Shown: positions 1 to 8,493, counted from the stretch's first letter. The stretch: DNA of 48,298 nt from Mesorhizobium norvegicum (GCF_004919685.1 NZ_SMYZ01000057.1:1-48298), one strand, 5' to 3'. Made by a program: numbers and translations. The notes: a model not told the origin generated them from the letters alone.

Positions 1-36
1 GAGGGGGGCGCTGTCCCGCGGACGGCTCAATACTTA

Positions 37-663
37 TCAGCCGACTTTTTCAGTCCGCACGAAGCTCGGCCGAGCCGCGATGCGCGCATACCAGTCCTGG
101 ATATCTGCGAACCGCGCCAACAGGCCTTGCCCCTCTGCGACCTTGACGAAATAACCGATGATCGGAGCGGCATGCAGATCGGCCAGTGTCAGCCGATCGC
201 CCAACAACCACGGCCCCGGCGCTTTCCGCGAGGAGAGTGTCTGAAGCGCTTTGCTCGCCTGTGAGAGCCCGCTGGCGATCAACGTCTCGTCGGGTGGCTC
301 CTTCTCCAGCCGCTCAACGGCGACATCCCAGACCATCGAACGATAGGCGTAGGCGTCGAGAACGCCGATGATCTGGTTCATCCGCGCACGGCCGCGCGGG
401 TCCTTCGGCTGCAACGCCGGCCCGTCAAAAGCTTCGTCGACATAGCGCGCAATCGCGCTCGTCTCGAACAGGCGAAACCCGTCATGCTCGAAGGCCGGGA
501 TGCGGCCGAACGGGTGATGTTCGAAATACCAGGCGGGAATGCCCTCGGCGGCAAAGACATCGACCGGCACAAGCTCGTAGTCGATGCCCTTTTCCGCAAG
601 CACGAGGCGGACGATGCGCACATAGACGCTGTAGTCCGCCCCATAGACGATGGGCTTGCCCAT
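37..663 (-). CDS. Glutathione S-transferase family protein
   Basis: A 208-residue cytosolic protein with the two-domain GST layout. The N-terminal thioredoxin-like domain (about 1-80) carries the glutathione-site segment HPFGRIPAFEHDG followed by the FETSAIARYV helix. The C-terminal helical domain (about 90-205) has the WLLGDRLTLADLHAAPI segment typical of GSTs. It would conjugate glutathione to, or reduce, an unknown substrate. It lies 24 nt downstream of icd on the same strand and may be cotranscribed with it. The start ATG follows icd closely and no better start is visible. The subclass and substrate cannot be told from the sequence. Confidence 0.9.
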   Translation of the reverse strand: MGKPIVYGADYSVYVRIVRLVLAEKGIDYELVPVDVFAAEGIPAWYFEHHPFGRIPAFEHDGFRLFETSAIARYVDEAFDGPALQPKDPRGRARMNQIIGVLDAYAYRSMVWDVAVERLEKEPPDETLIASGLSQASKALQTLSSRKAPGPWLLGDRLTLADLHAAPIIGYFVKVAEGQGLLARFADIQDWYARIAARPSFVRTEKVG

Positions 664-687
664 GATAGCCTTCCCAGGCTCGGCTGG

Positions 688-1899
688 TTACGCCATCGCC
701 TTCTGCAGGTTCTCGTCGATCTTGTCAAGGAAGCCGGTGGTCGACAGCCAAGGCTGGTCGGGGCCGATCAGCAGCGACAGGTCCTTGGTCATGAAGCCGG
801 ACTCGACCGTCTGGATGCAGACCTTTTCCAGCGTCTCGGCAAAGCGCTTCAGTTCGGCATTGTCGTCGAGCTTGGCACGGTGGGCCAGCCCCCGCGTCCA
901 GGCGAAGATCGAGGCGATCGAATTGGTCGAGGTTTCCTCGCCCTTCTGGTGCTGGCGATAGTGGCGGGTGACGGTGCCGTGCGCGGCTTCCGCTTCCACC
1001 GTCTTGCCGTCCGGCGTCATCAGCACCGAGGTCATCAGGCCGAGCGACCCAAAACCCTGCGCCACCGTGTCGGACTGGACGTCGCCATCATAGTTCTTGC
1101 AGGCCCAGACATAGCCGCCCGACCATTTCAGGCTGGAGGCCACCATGTCGTCGATCAGGCGGTGTTCGTACCACAGCTTCTTCGACTTGAATTCGGCTTC
1201 GAACTCGGCCTCGTAGACCTCCTGGAAGATGTCCTTGAAGCGGCCGTCATAGGCCTTGAGGATGGTGTTCTTGGTCGACAGATAGACCGGATAATTGCGT
1301 AGCAGTCCGTAATTCAGCGAGGCCCGCGCAAATTCGCGGATCGAGTCGTCGAGATTGTACATCGCCATGGCGACGCCGGCGCCCGGTGCGTCGTAGACAT
1401 CATGCTCGATCACCTTGCCGTCCTCGCCGACGAACTTGATCGTCAGCTTGCCCTTGCCGGGGAAGCGGAAATCGGTGGCGCGGTACTGGTCGCCGAAAGC
1501 GTGACGGCCGACGATGATCGGCTTGGTCCAGCCGGGCACCAGGCGCGGCACGTTCTTCATGATGATCGGCTCGCGGAAGATCGTGCCGCCGAGGATGTTG
1601 CGGATGGTGCCGTTCGGCGACTTCCACATCTTCTTCAGCTTGAATTCCTCGACGCGCTGCTCGTCGGGGGTGATCGTCGCGCATTTCACGCCGACGCCGT
1701 ATTTTTTGATGGCATTGGCCGAATCGATGGTCACCTGGTCGTTGGTGGCGTCACGATGCTCGATGCCGAGATCGTAATATTCGAGCTTGAGGTCGAGATA
1801 AGGGTGGATCAGCTTGTCCTTGATGAACTGCCAGATGATGCGGGTCATCTCGTCGCCGTCGAGTTCGACGACAGGATTTTCGACTTTGATTTTTGGCAT
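688..1899 (-). CDS. icd: NADP-dependent isocitrate dehydrogenase
   Basis: A 403-residue TCA-cycle enzyme that oxidatively decarboxylates isocitrate to 2-oxoglutarate with NADP. It belongs to the homodimeric, eukaryote-like IDH subfamily usual in alphaproteobacteria rather than the E. coli type. The substrate-binding segment SPNGTIRNILGGTIFREP is complete, as are YEHRLIDDMVA and EAAHGTVTRHYR near the cofactor site. The length is normal for the subfamily. Its promoter is probably in the upstream gap (see 1943-1972). In related genomes icd lies next to trmJ and murI; here about 4.8 kb of accessory DNA separates them. Confidence 0.98.
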   Translation of the reverse strand: MPKIKVENPVVELDGDEMTRIIWQFIKDKLIHPYLDLKLEYYDLGIEHRDATNDQVTIDSANAIKKYGVGVKCATITPDEQRVEEFKLKKMWKSPNGTIRNILGGTIFREPIIMKNVPRLVPGWTKPIIVGRHAFGDQYRATDFRFPGKGKLTIKFVGEDGKVIEHDVYDAPGAGVAMAMYNLDDSIREFARASLNYGLLRNYPVYLSTKNTILKAYDGRFKDIFQEVYEAEFEAEFKSKKLWYEHRLIDDMVASSLKWSGGYVWACKNYDGDVQSDTVAQGFGSLGLMTSVLMTPDGKTVEAEAAHGTVTRHYRQHQKGEETSTNSIASIFAWTRGLAHRAKLDDNAELKRFAETLEKVCIQTVESGFMTKDLSLLIGPDQPWLSTTGFLDKIDENLQKAMA

Positions 1900-1942
1900 T
1901 GGGGAAGCCTTTCGCTACTACGGGACGCAGGTGAGATATCGG

Positions 1943-1972
1943 CCTATAGCAAAGGCAATGGCCGGACGCCAA
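1943..1972 (-). promoter_or_regulatory. Candidate sigma-70 promoter of icd
   Basis: Read on the minus strand, TTGGCG and TATAGG are separated by 18 nt. They lie 44-74 nt upstream of the icd start codon. The -35 element is imperfect. The call rests only on position and hexamer resemblance. Confidence 0.35.
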
Positions 1973-2130
1973 GGGCTCACCGAAGGCTCGTTCTCACCTG
2001 TCCTCGACTACAGTTACGTGACGCTTGTCTTGCTGTTCGTGAGCGGGCGCTCTTCGAATACCGTGAACCAGCGTCAGCGCATTTACGACCTTTGGAAACA
2101 GGGCCGACATACTTGCACAGCGGCCGATAA

Positions 2131-2712
2131 TCACGGTGTTTGTAGCGAAGTTAAATATTCTTCTTCAAAAGCCAGCGTATCCCGTCGACGCTCTGTCATC
2201 CGCCGAGCAGGGACACCGGCATAGTTCGTCCAAGCTTTCATCGGCCTGCTGATTCGCGACATGGCTCCCAGTATCGACCCTTCATCGAATCGAGCTCCGG
2301 GGAGGACCATGCTCCCATGGCCAACGGCTGAATGACGGCCAAAGATGATCGACGCCGAACGGGCGCCTCCACCTGGAACGGTAGGATGGCTCAATGTCCT
2401 CCCGCTAGTGTCCTCGTTTGATGTGTATATGCCCACGTAGTGAGATATGTTGACGAAATCTCCCAGTCGTATCTCACCTGCGCCTGCCAACACCGAGTGG
2501 CTGCCTATGTGGACGTTGTTCCCGAACTCCACCCCGCCCCGATTAGAAATAACGACGAATGGATCGACCCTTATCCGTGAGCCAATAGATATTCGAGAGC
2601 AATCAACAATAACAGCCGTCCTGTGGATCAGAACGTCATCGCCAATTTTCGAAAATCCTAAATTTTCTAATTGTTCTCGTGTGAGAAAATCGCTGTTCAG
2701 TCCAAAAGCCAT
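2131..2712 (-). CDS. Hexapeptide-repeat acyltransferase, VioB-like
   Basis: A 193-residue left-handed beta-helix acyltransferase. The N-terminal segment LGFSKIGDDVLIHRTAVI is followed by imperfect hexapeptide turns (ISIGSRIRV, VEFGNNVHIG, IRLGDFVNIS, IIFGRHSAVGHGSMVLPG) and the usual C-terminal NYAGVPARRM element. The overall plan resembles acetyltransferases of 4-amino-4,6-dideoxy-sugar nucleotides (VioB and relatives), which use acetyl-CoA. It is the last gene of a three-gene operon behind a glycosyltransferase-like gene (12 nt gap) and a DegT aminotransferase, so N-acylation of the amino sugar made by the latter is the simplest role. The exact sugar and acyl donor are inferred. The region is visibly AT-richer than the flanking core genes. 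Confidence 0.82.
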   Translation of the reverse strand: MAFGLNSDFLTREQLENLGFSKIGDDVLIHRTAVIVDCSRISIGSRIRVDPFVVISNRGGVEFGNNVHIGSHSVLAGAGEIRLGDFVNISHYVGIYTSNEDTSGRTLSHPTVPGGGARSASIIFGRHSAVGHGSMVLPGARFDEGSILGAMSRISRPMKAWTNYAGVPARRMTERRRDTLAFEEEYLTSLQTP

Positions 2713-2724
2713 CTCAAGCTCGAT

Positions 2725-3732
2725 TTAGGTGTTTCTGTCCAAATTCCGGTATTCGCGAACCAGGTCTTGCCAGGCAAGATTCGCAGGATTAGTCAAATTG
2801 CGCGCAAGCATATCGTCAATGAGAGCAGGCTGCAGTTCGCGGCGGTCGATTTCGTCGTTCCGGAGGAAATGTAGAACACGAATTTTGTCCGCCGTTAGTT
2901 TGTTCGCGTTGAGATGCGCGAGGTCGTTGGCTGCGTTGTACTCCGCAGGCAGAACGTCAATGATACATCCTGTTTGATATGCAGCGAGTGTAAGCGCAAT
3001 CTGACATTTAAAGTAACTATCGCCGGTGGCGTCTGCCACACTACGCATCGTCGCCCATATCTCGGTTGCCAAGAAATCCAAAGCTTTCGGATTCATCGCC
3101 ACGAACCCCAGATTGAAATAGGCCGGCGAGATCGGAAAGCGGTGATTGGGATCGATCGAATAAGGATAAGTTTTGGCCGGCCATGGCAAATTGAAAATTC
3201 GGAACAGGGCTGGCCAAAAATCAGCACTATTCGGTTGAGGGACACTAGGGTTAGCGCCAAGAGCTGGCGGGAAATGCGCCATATGTCCTTTTATTGTAGG
3301 CGCGTACGAAGTAAATTCGTCCACGAGTGGGTCGATATCACAAAGTAACACGGTGTCAGCATCGCAATGTACGACAACATCCGCAGTGGCTGGCGTACAA
3401 AAACGCCAGATAGCTGTTCCGGCCCAATGGAAATCTGCAAAAACATCATCGGGTGTTCGTTCCCAATTGATGTTGAAATTCTCGCTCCATCGGTTTTCGC
3501 GCCGCACCGCATCGAGATCGCATCGGTCGCCCACCGTAATCGACAGGCGGGCATCGCGATACCTCCGATCGGAAAAGCGCCGGAGTGCGAAATTGAAGAA
3601 CCGCACTTGAGAGAAGAAAATCTGTGTCGGCGAGATCGGTATTCTGAACTCAACAGTTTTTGCGGCCTTTGGCGTGTCGACATGCAAGTTGCCGACATGG
3701 CTGCCGGCTGAGGGATCAATCAAGTGCGACAT
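2725..3732 (-). CDS. GT-A-like glycosyltransferase family protein
   Basis: A protein of about 335 residues resembling nucleotide-diphospho-sugar transferases. It has a DXD-type metal/nucleotide motif in VVHCDADTVLLCDIDP, a YFNLGFVAMNP segment like the acceptor-site region of GT8-type enzymes, and VLHFLRNDE near the C-terminus. No signal peptide or membrane segment is seen, so it is probably cytosolic. I chose ATG at 3732, which has TTGAGG upstream, over an in-frame TTG at 3744. The gene overlaps the end of the aminotransferase gene by 17 nt, implying translational coupling. It probably transfers the amino sugar made by its neighbours to a lipid, polysaccharide or protein acceptor. That role is inferred from context. 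Confidence 0.7.
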   Translation of the reverse strand: MSHLIDPSAGSHVGNLHVDTPKAAKTVEFRIPISPTQIFFSQVRFFNFALRRFSDRRYRDARLSITVGDRCDLDAVRRENRWSENFNINWERTPDDVFADFHWAGTAIWRFCTPATADVVVHCDADTVLLCDIDPLVDEFTSYAPTIKGHMAHFPPALGANPSVPQPNSADFWPALFRIFNLPWPAKTYPYSIDPNHRFPISPAYFNLGFVAMNPKALDFLATEIWATMRSVADATGDSYFKCQIALTLAAYQTGCIIDVLPAEYNAANDLAHLNANKLTADKIRVLHFLRNDEIDRRELQPALIDDMLARNLTNPANLAWQDLVREYRNLDRNT

Positions 3733-4834
3733 CGAGTGCCTCAAATACGATTTTCATGACCAGGTCTGCATCCGGTTCAGCGGAACGAACTGGAAGCGCG
3801 CACATCCTTTCGGCGAGATCTTCGGCAACTCTGCATGGGCTGAAGATCCGCGTTGAAGGCCACTCGGAAAGACTGGGGCGATAGTAGCGGCGTATCTCGA
3901 GACCCTCGTTTGCCGCTGTCGCGACAAAGCGCTCCGCGATCTGCGGGGTTGGCATTAGGATGGGAAAGAGCTGCCAGGACGCCGCCTCCGAATCCAAAGG
4001 ATAGCGAAGGTTGGAATAGGTTGCGAGTCGAGCCAGGTAGCGACGAACATAGGCTTGGCGTTGGCGAACAATTCTATCGAAACGCGCGAGTTGGGCGAGG
4101 CCGACAGCGGCATGTAACTCGGACATCTTTCCATTAAAGCCCCAGAAGGGACCGTGCGCGTTTTGGTAAGATGCAAGGCCAAAATTAAGTGCGGCCCGCA
4201 GCGGCATATCTGATTTTAGACTCGCAAAGATCGCGCCACCTTCCCCAATCGCGAAGGGTTTGGTCGCATGCATCGAGAAAACTTCGAAAATGTTCTCACC
4301 ATTCCCATGAAGCGCGCGGGGGCCGCCAAGCCCTGATGCGTTGTCGATGATGACTGCGGCCCCGTGCTCTCTGCACACAGCTATTTCCTTTGTCCAATCG
4401 TATGCAATTCCGAACGGAGCCACCAACATGACGGCGCGAGCGCCTGTCTCGGTCAGCGCCTGACAGAGGAGATCGCCGTCTATCACCCAACTTTCAGGAT
4501 CGACGTCGACGACGACGGGCGTCATCCCCGCTGCTCGTATTGCTCCCAACGATGCAGCAAACGTAAACGCCGGGACCAGAACTTCACCGGTTACATCAGC
4601 TGCCAACAACGCCGCCGACAAGCCGGTCGTTGCGCTTGAGCACGACACACAGCACTCGGTTGGTCTGCCGAAGGCATCCAACAAGCGGAGTTCCAATCGA
4701 CGTACAAGTGGGCCGAAATTGGAGTACCAGCCGTTCGCCGTGATCTCATCGAGCAACGCCGAATACTCAGACGGAGCCGGTAAATCTGGAACAACGGAGC
4801 GATGCCGGTAGGGCGACTTGAATTTCATCGTCAT
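3716..4834 (-). CDS. DegT/DnrJ/EryC1/StrS family PLP-dependent sugar aminotransferase, VioA-like
   Basis: A 372-residue PLP enzyme of the sugar-nucleotide aminotransferase family. The catalytic lysine lies in SMHATKPFAIGEGG, the aspartate contacting the pyridine nitrogen is in VIIDNASGLGGPRA, and FGLASYQNAHGPFWGFNGKMSELHAAVGLAQL is the family's substrate-loop region. Such enzymes convert an NDP-4-keto- or 3-keto-deoxy sugar to the amino sugar using glutamate. It is the first gene of the operon with the glycosyltransferase and the VioB-like acyltransferase. No NDP-hexose 4,6-dehydratase or thymidylyltransferase is in the window, so the keto-sugar substrate must come from elsewhere. VioA-like 4-amination is a guess from the partner gene. 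Confidence 0.85.
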   Translation of the reverse strand: MTMKFKSPYRHRSVVPDLPAPSEYSALLDEITANGWYSNFGPLVRRLELRLLDAFGRPTECCVSCSSATTGLSAALLAADVTGEVLVPAFTFAASLGAIRAAGMTPVVVDVDPESWVIDGDLLCQALTETGARAVMLVAPFGIAYDWTKEIAVCREHGAAVIIDNASGLGGPRALHGNGENIFEVFSMHATKPFAIGEGGAIFASLKSDMPLRAALNFGLASYQNAHGPFWGFNGKMSELHAAVGLAQLARFDRIVRQRQAYVRRYLARLATYSNLRYPLDSEAASWQLFPILMPTPQIAERFVATAANEGLEIRRYYRPSLSEWPSTRIFSPCRVAEDLAERMCALPVRSAEPDADLVMKIVFEALDVALD

Positions 4835-5038
4835 GTGGCGCGCAGGCTTCCGGCACCTTCAGTCTGCTGATCCAAAGCAGTTCCATCTGTAGGCCGGCAA
4901 TTGATCCATGAGCCGCGCGCCAAGGTCACTGGTTCACCCTTGGCCAGCGGTCCCATTCCAACGTTCGCATCCCCTCATACCGGCCATCGAAGCGAAATTT
5001 GGAATCGTGAGGACCACTCGCAACTTTATGATTTTTCC

Positions 5039-5078
5039 AGAGCGCGTCGCGCTGAAACAGATTCAGGCGACGCGCTCT
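5039..5078. repeat. Palindromic hairpin element
   Basis: AGAGCGCGTCGC (5039-5050) pairs perfectly with GCGACGCGCTCT (5067-5078). Inside them CTGAA and TTCAG extend the stem, leaving a short loop. It lies 13 nt from the second palindrome at 5092-5139, so the two may form one composite intergenic element. Confidence 0.75.
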
Positions 5079-5091
5079 AGGCTATTGCTTG

Positions 5092-5139
5092 ATGCATGTC
5101 GTTGTCGCAAAACCGAGGTCACTTTTACGCGACATGCAT
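5092..5139 (-). repeat. Dispersed hairpin repeat, copy 1 (reverse orientation)
   Basis: The outer arms ATGCATGTCG and CGACATGCAT are perfect 10-bp complements. The core, read on the minus strand, is AAAAGTGACCTCGGTTTTGCG, nearly the same as the core of the copy at 8411-8458. It is one of five related copies in the window (also 8411-8458, 13852-13870, 15266-15314 and 26986-27008). Confidence 0.75.
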
Positions 5140-5376
5140 TTGTGGAACCTTGAGTTTAACATTTGCGCTGCGATTATGTCGGCTGAGATGCAAATGTCAA
5201 ACTCGTTTCACAGGTCACAAGATTGCGGTCTCCCTATTCGATAGGCAGTCCCTATCCATCGCATCACCATGTCGCCACCGATCTATCTCAATAGCGGCGT
5301 CCCCACATTTTCCCGCCGGACAACGCTTGGCGCGTCAAGCTAAAAAAGGCCGGTGGAGCAGGCCGCCTCGAATCGT

Positions 5377-6144
5377 CTACTTAAATGGGGTCGTCGTTGT
5401 GAACGCGCCCGCTCCCGAAACAACATTGCTTGGGCCGAACGAAGTTGCAGTTGCGCCGCCGGTTAGAGTTATTGCGCTAGGGCTTCCATTGAGCACGCTA
5501 TTTGCTACCGCCAGAACATTGCCGGCGTTGGTGGCCTGAATTGCAAAAGTCGTGTTGCCGTCGACAAGAACTCTGTTTAGAGCTGCAATGTTCCCGACGC
5601 CATTGCCCTGCACATTCACACCTCCGCCATTCTGGTTGATGGTCGAGTCTTGGATAAAGACCCTCGCTCCTGCTGTGCTGCTGATGGAATTGACACCATT
5701 TTGCGTGAAGTGTCGGATATCGCATCGAATGATGTAGACGACCTGCCCGCTGAGGATGTTCACGCCATTAAGACCTGTCGCGAGGCCTTCAATGTCGAGC
5801 CCCTCTAACACCACTTTGCCGGTGGCTCCAGCATTGACAATAATCGCGTTGGTCCCTGAGACGAGTACGCCTGCCTCGACATGATCGGATCGAATCGTGA
5901 TGGACTTTGTAATCGTCACGCCGCCAAAACCGCCTGGATCGAGTACGTTGATCTCTCCGCCTACCGCCGTCTTGGAAATCGCGCCGGCAAACGTCTTGCA
6001 AGGCGCCGTGCGGCTGCAGGGATTGGCGTCGTCGCCAACACCGGAAACCCATGTCCTGGTCGCTTGCGCGGAAGCTGGCGCAATCAGGAAGCCCGACGCC
6101 AGAATCAATATCGCGAGTGAAAGGAAAAACCGTGCCACTTTCAT
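5377..6144 (-). CDS. Secreted right-handed parallel beta-helix protein
   Basis: A 255-residue protein with a Sec signal peptide (MKVARFFLSLAILILASGFL...APASAQA, cleaved near residue 26). The conserved front segment RTWVSGVGDDANPCSRTAPCKTFAGAI is followed by repeated turns rich in I/V and N/G (ITIRSDHVEAGV, VVLEGLDIEGL, VNILSGQVVYIIRCDI, VFIQDSTINQNGGG, LNRVLVDGN). This is the pattern of a pectate-lyase-like beta-helix. No catalytic site is obvious, and the family is widespread with no assigned function. The two cysteines in NPCSRTAPC may form a disulfide. The start ATG has a strong SD, AGGAGGG. It sits alone in the accessory block. Confidence 0.82.
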   Translation of the reverse strand: MKVARFFLSLAILILASGFLIAPASAQATRTWVSGVGDDANPCSRTAPCKTFAGAISKTAVGGEINVLDPGGFGGVTITKSITIRSDHVEAGVLVSGTNAIIVNAGATGKVVLEGLDIEGLATGLNGVNILSGQVVYIIRCDIRHFTQNGVNSISSTAGARVFIQDSTINQNGGGVNVQGNGVGNIAALNRVLVDGNTTFAIQATNAGNVLAVANSVLNGSPSAITLTGGATATSFGPSNVVSGAGAFTTTTPFK

Positions 6145-6712
6145 TTGCCCCTCCTAAGATTATGGCCAACGCCTGTGTCGGCCGTTGAAACCCGTGTCGA
6201 AATACTTGGGGCGCAGATAAATGACGGGAGCATGCAAGACGCAATCCGCCTTCCAACTACCATTCGTCGATGCACATTGAACCCCAAGCGGGTTGGATAT
6301 TACCTCGTTCTAATTTGATTTTCCAGTGACGCGATGCGCTGTCGTAAATAAATATGCATTTGGATCGTAGATGATTTGTACGACAGGAAAACATCGTCAA
6401 TGCGGACAGCGAGCATGGGACGGTACATTTGCCGGCGGTGCGGGATGCAAGGTGGCGCGATGAGGCAGTAAACAAGATTGGATGTCTTCCGTTCCCGGCA
6501 CCGAGGGGCGCGCTCATTATTTTTTGCATGCGCCACGCGACAATTGGTTTGCCTAGACACGTACGGTCATTTTCGCCGGCCCGTCCTTCATGCAAACGAG
6601 GCAAGCGGGTATGCGCTAAGGCTATTTGTCAGTCGGGCAGCCGACCGCTCTTCAAAAAGCCGTATCGATATGGCAGGACGCTGCGACTTCGTAGTGCAAC
6701 CATCTGGGACAC
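6145..6712. other. AT-rich gene-free stretch
   Basis: About 570 nt between the divergent beta-helix and trmJ genes with no credible coding frame on either strand. Base composition is clearly more AT-rich around 6290-6400. An inverted repeat CTGTCGTA (6339-6346) / TACGACAG (6379-6386) encloses an AT-rich 32-nt loop. Nothing else is recognisable. Confidence 0.5.
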
Positions 6713-7630
6713 ATGGCAGGAACGGACTTTCAGCGCGGCCTCATGACCGCCGGCCCGGCGATCATTCTCGTCGAGCCGCAGCTTGGCGAGAACATCGGCA
6801 TGGTCGCTCGCGCCATGGCCAATTTCGGTCTGTCGGAGCTGCGTCTCGTCAACCCGCGTGACGGTTGGCCGAGCGAGAAGGCACGCGCGGCGGCCAGCCG
6901 CGCCGATCATGTCATCGACGCCGTCACCGTCTTCGACGATCTGGCCTCGGCGCTCGCCGACCTGAACTTTGTTTTCGCCACCACGGCCAGGCAGCGCGAT
7001 GGCTTCAAATCCGTGCGCGGGCCGGTGGAGGCGGGCAGGGTGCTGCGGGCCCGTCACGCAATGGGCCAGCGCACCGGCATCCTGTTCGGGCGCGAACGCT
7101 TCGGCCTCTACAATGACGAGGTCGGCCTTGCCGACGAGATCGTCACCTTCCCGGTCGATCCTGATTTCTCCTCGCTCAACATCGCCCAGGCCGCGCTGCT
7201 GATGTCCTACGAGTGGATGAAGTCCGGCCTGGAAGACGAGACGAAGACCAATTTTTCGGGTCCGGACATGAAGCCGGCAAGCAAGGAAGAGCTGCACGGT
7301 CTGTTCGCCTATCTCGAAGGCGCCCTGGAAGCGCGCGGCTATTTCCGGCCGGCACCAAAGAAGCCGAAAATGGTCGACAATCTGCGTGCGGTGCTGACGC
7401 GCGCTGGCTTTGCCGAACCGGAGCTCAAGGTGCTGCGCGGCATCATCTCGTCGCTCGACAGGTTTTCGCCGGCGATGCCGCGCGGCGACGGCTCGCCGGG
7501 AGACGACCCAAGGCGGCTTCCGGCCGCCGCCCGAGCCGGCAAGGCAGAGGCAGAACGCCAGGCGCACAAGCCCGCCGGAGACGATGAGGACGCGCCGCCA
7601 CTTGGCGGCAAGGGAACCGACAATGACTGA
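6713..7630 (+). CDS. trmJ: TrmH-family tRNA 2'-O-methyltransferase TrmJ
   Basis: A 305-residue SPOUT methyltransferase that methylates the ribose of nucleotide 32 of some tRNAs using SAM. The three SpoU motifs are present: NIGMVARAMANFGL, GILFGRERFGL and SLNIAQAALLMSYEW, which form the trefoil-knot SAM site. A C-terminal extension (about 230-305) is charged and Pro/Gly-rich, ending in a probably disordered tail. The stop overlaps the murI start by 8 nt, indicating coupled translation. The assignment to TrmJ rather than another SpoU member is by overall length and gene neighbourhood. Confidence 0.92.
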   Translation: MAGTDFQRGLMTAGPAIILVEPQLGENIGMVARAMANFGLSELRLVNPRDGWPSEKARAAASRADHVIDAVTVFDDLASALADLNFVFATTARQRDGFKSVRGPVEAGRVLRARHAMGQRTGILFGRERFGLYNDEVGLADEIVTFPVDPDFSSLNIAQAALLMSYEWMKSGLEDETKTNFSGPDMKPASKEELHGLFAYLEGALEARGYFRPAPKKPKMVDNLRAVLTRAGFAEPELKVLRGIISSLDRFSPAMPRGDGSPGDDPRRLPAAARAGKAEAERQAHKPAGDDEDAPPLGGKGTDND

Positions 7631-8411
7631 CCAGCCGATCCTGATGTTCGATTCCGGCGTCGGCGGGCTGACCGTGCTGCGCGAGGCGCGCGTGCTGATG
7701 CCGGACCGGCGCTTCATCTATGTCGCGGACGACGCGGCCTTTCCTTTCGGCGCCTGGGAAGAACCGGCGCTGCGCACCCATATACTCGATCTCTTCGCCA
7801 AATTGCTGGACCGGTTTGCGCCGGCGATTTCCGTCATCGCCTGCAACACCGCCTCGACGCTGGTGATCGATGCGCTGCGCGAGAGATTTCCGGGCCATCC
7901 CTTTGTCGGCACAGTGCCGGCGGTCAAGCCGGCGGCGGAGCGTACCCGCTCCGGCCTGGTCTCCGTGCTTGCGACGCCAGGCACGGTGAAGCGGCAATAC
8001 ACGCGCGACCTGATCAGCAAATGGGCGCAGAAATGCCATGTCCGCCTGGTTGGCAGCGACAGGCTTGCCGGCCTTGCCGAAGTCTATATGCGCGAGGGCT
8101 TTGTCGACGAGGAAGCCGTGCGCGCCGAGATCGCGCCCTGTTTCATGGAGCATGAGGGGCTCAGGACCGACATCGTCGTGCTGGCCTGCACCCACTACCC
8201 GTTTCTGGTCAACCGCATGCGCAAGACCGCGCCCTGGCCGGTTGACTGGATCGATCCGGCCGAAGCGATCGCCCGGCGTGCCCTTTCGCTGCTGCCGCCC
8301 GTCAATGGGCTGGTGCCGCAAAGCGAGCCCGATATCGCCGTCTTCACGTCAGGCAAGGCGGATTTCGCCGTTGGCCGGCTGATGCAGGGCTTTGGACTGT
8401 CCATGCGCTAA
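7623..8411 (+). CDS. murI: Glutamate racemase
   Basis: A 262-residue enzyme that interconverts L- and D-glutamate for peptidoglycan synthesis. The N-terminal MFDSGVGGLTVLRE motif and both catalytic cysteines are visible, in VIACNTAST and VLACTHYPFL. I chose the ATG at 7623, 8 nt inside trmJ, although the frame stays open further upstream, because homology begins here. The stop codon lies against the left arm of a dispersed hairpin repeat (8411-8458). Confidence 0.96.
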   Translation: MTDQPILMFDSGVGGLTVLREARVLMPDRRFIYVADDAAFPFGAWEEPALRTHILDLFAKLLDRFAPAISVIACNTASTLVIDALRERFPGHPFVGTVPAVKPAAERTRSGLVSVLATPGTVKRQYTRDLISKWAQKCHVRLVGSDRLAGLAEVYMREGFVDEEAVRAEIAPCFMEHEGLRTDIVVLACTHYPFLVNRMRKTAPWPVDWIDPAEAIARRALSLLPPVNGLVPQSEPDIAVFTSGKADFAVGRLMQGFGLSMR

Positions 8412-8458
8412 TGCATGTCGCCCAAAAGTGATCTCGGTTTTGGGAGAACGACATGCAT
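8411..8458 (+). repeat. Dispersed hairpin repeat, copy 2
   Basis: ATGCATGTCG (8411-8420) pairs with CGACATGCAT (8449-8458). Inside, CCCAAAA pairs with TTTTGGG, so nearly the whole element can fold into one long hairpin. It begins on the last base of the murI stop codon and may also act as the 3' end of the trmJ-murI transcript. Confidence 0.75.
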
Positions 8459-8493
8459 AAAACAGGGACCTAAAGCGGCGGAACGCCAGCTGC

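Larger units (their letters stand above)
4835..5376. other. Gene-free intergenic stretch with hairpin repeats
   Basis: About 540 nt lie between the start of the aminotransferase gene and the end of the beta-helix gene. I see no convincing coding frame. The stretch holds two strong palindromes at 5039-5078 and 5092-5139. It also has a weak GGCC-loop-GGCC followed by a T-run on the minus strand at 5342-5364, a possible terminator of the beta-helix gene. Confidence 0.6.

Noticed and set aside
6629..7717. A long open frame of 362 codons antisense to trmJ and the start of murI.
   Set aside because: It overlaps genes with clear family motifs and normal codon use. Its translation is Arg/Gly-rich and resembles no protein family; long antisense frames are common in GC-rich DNA.
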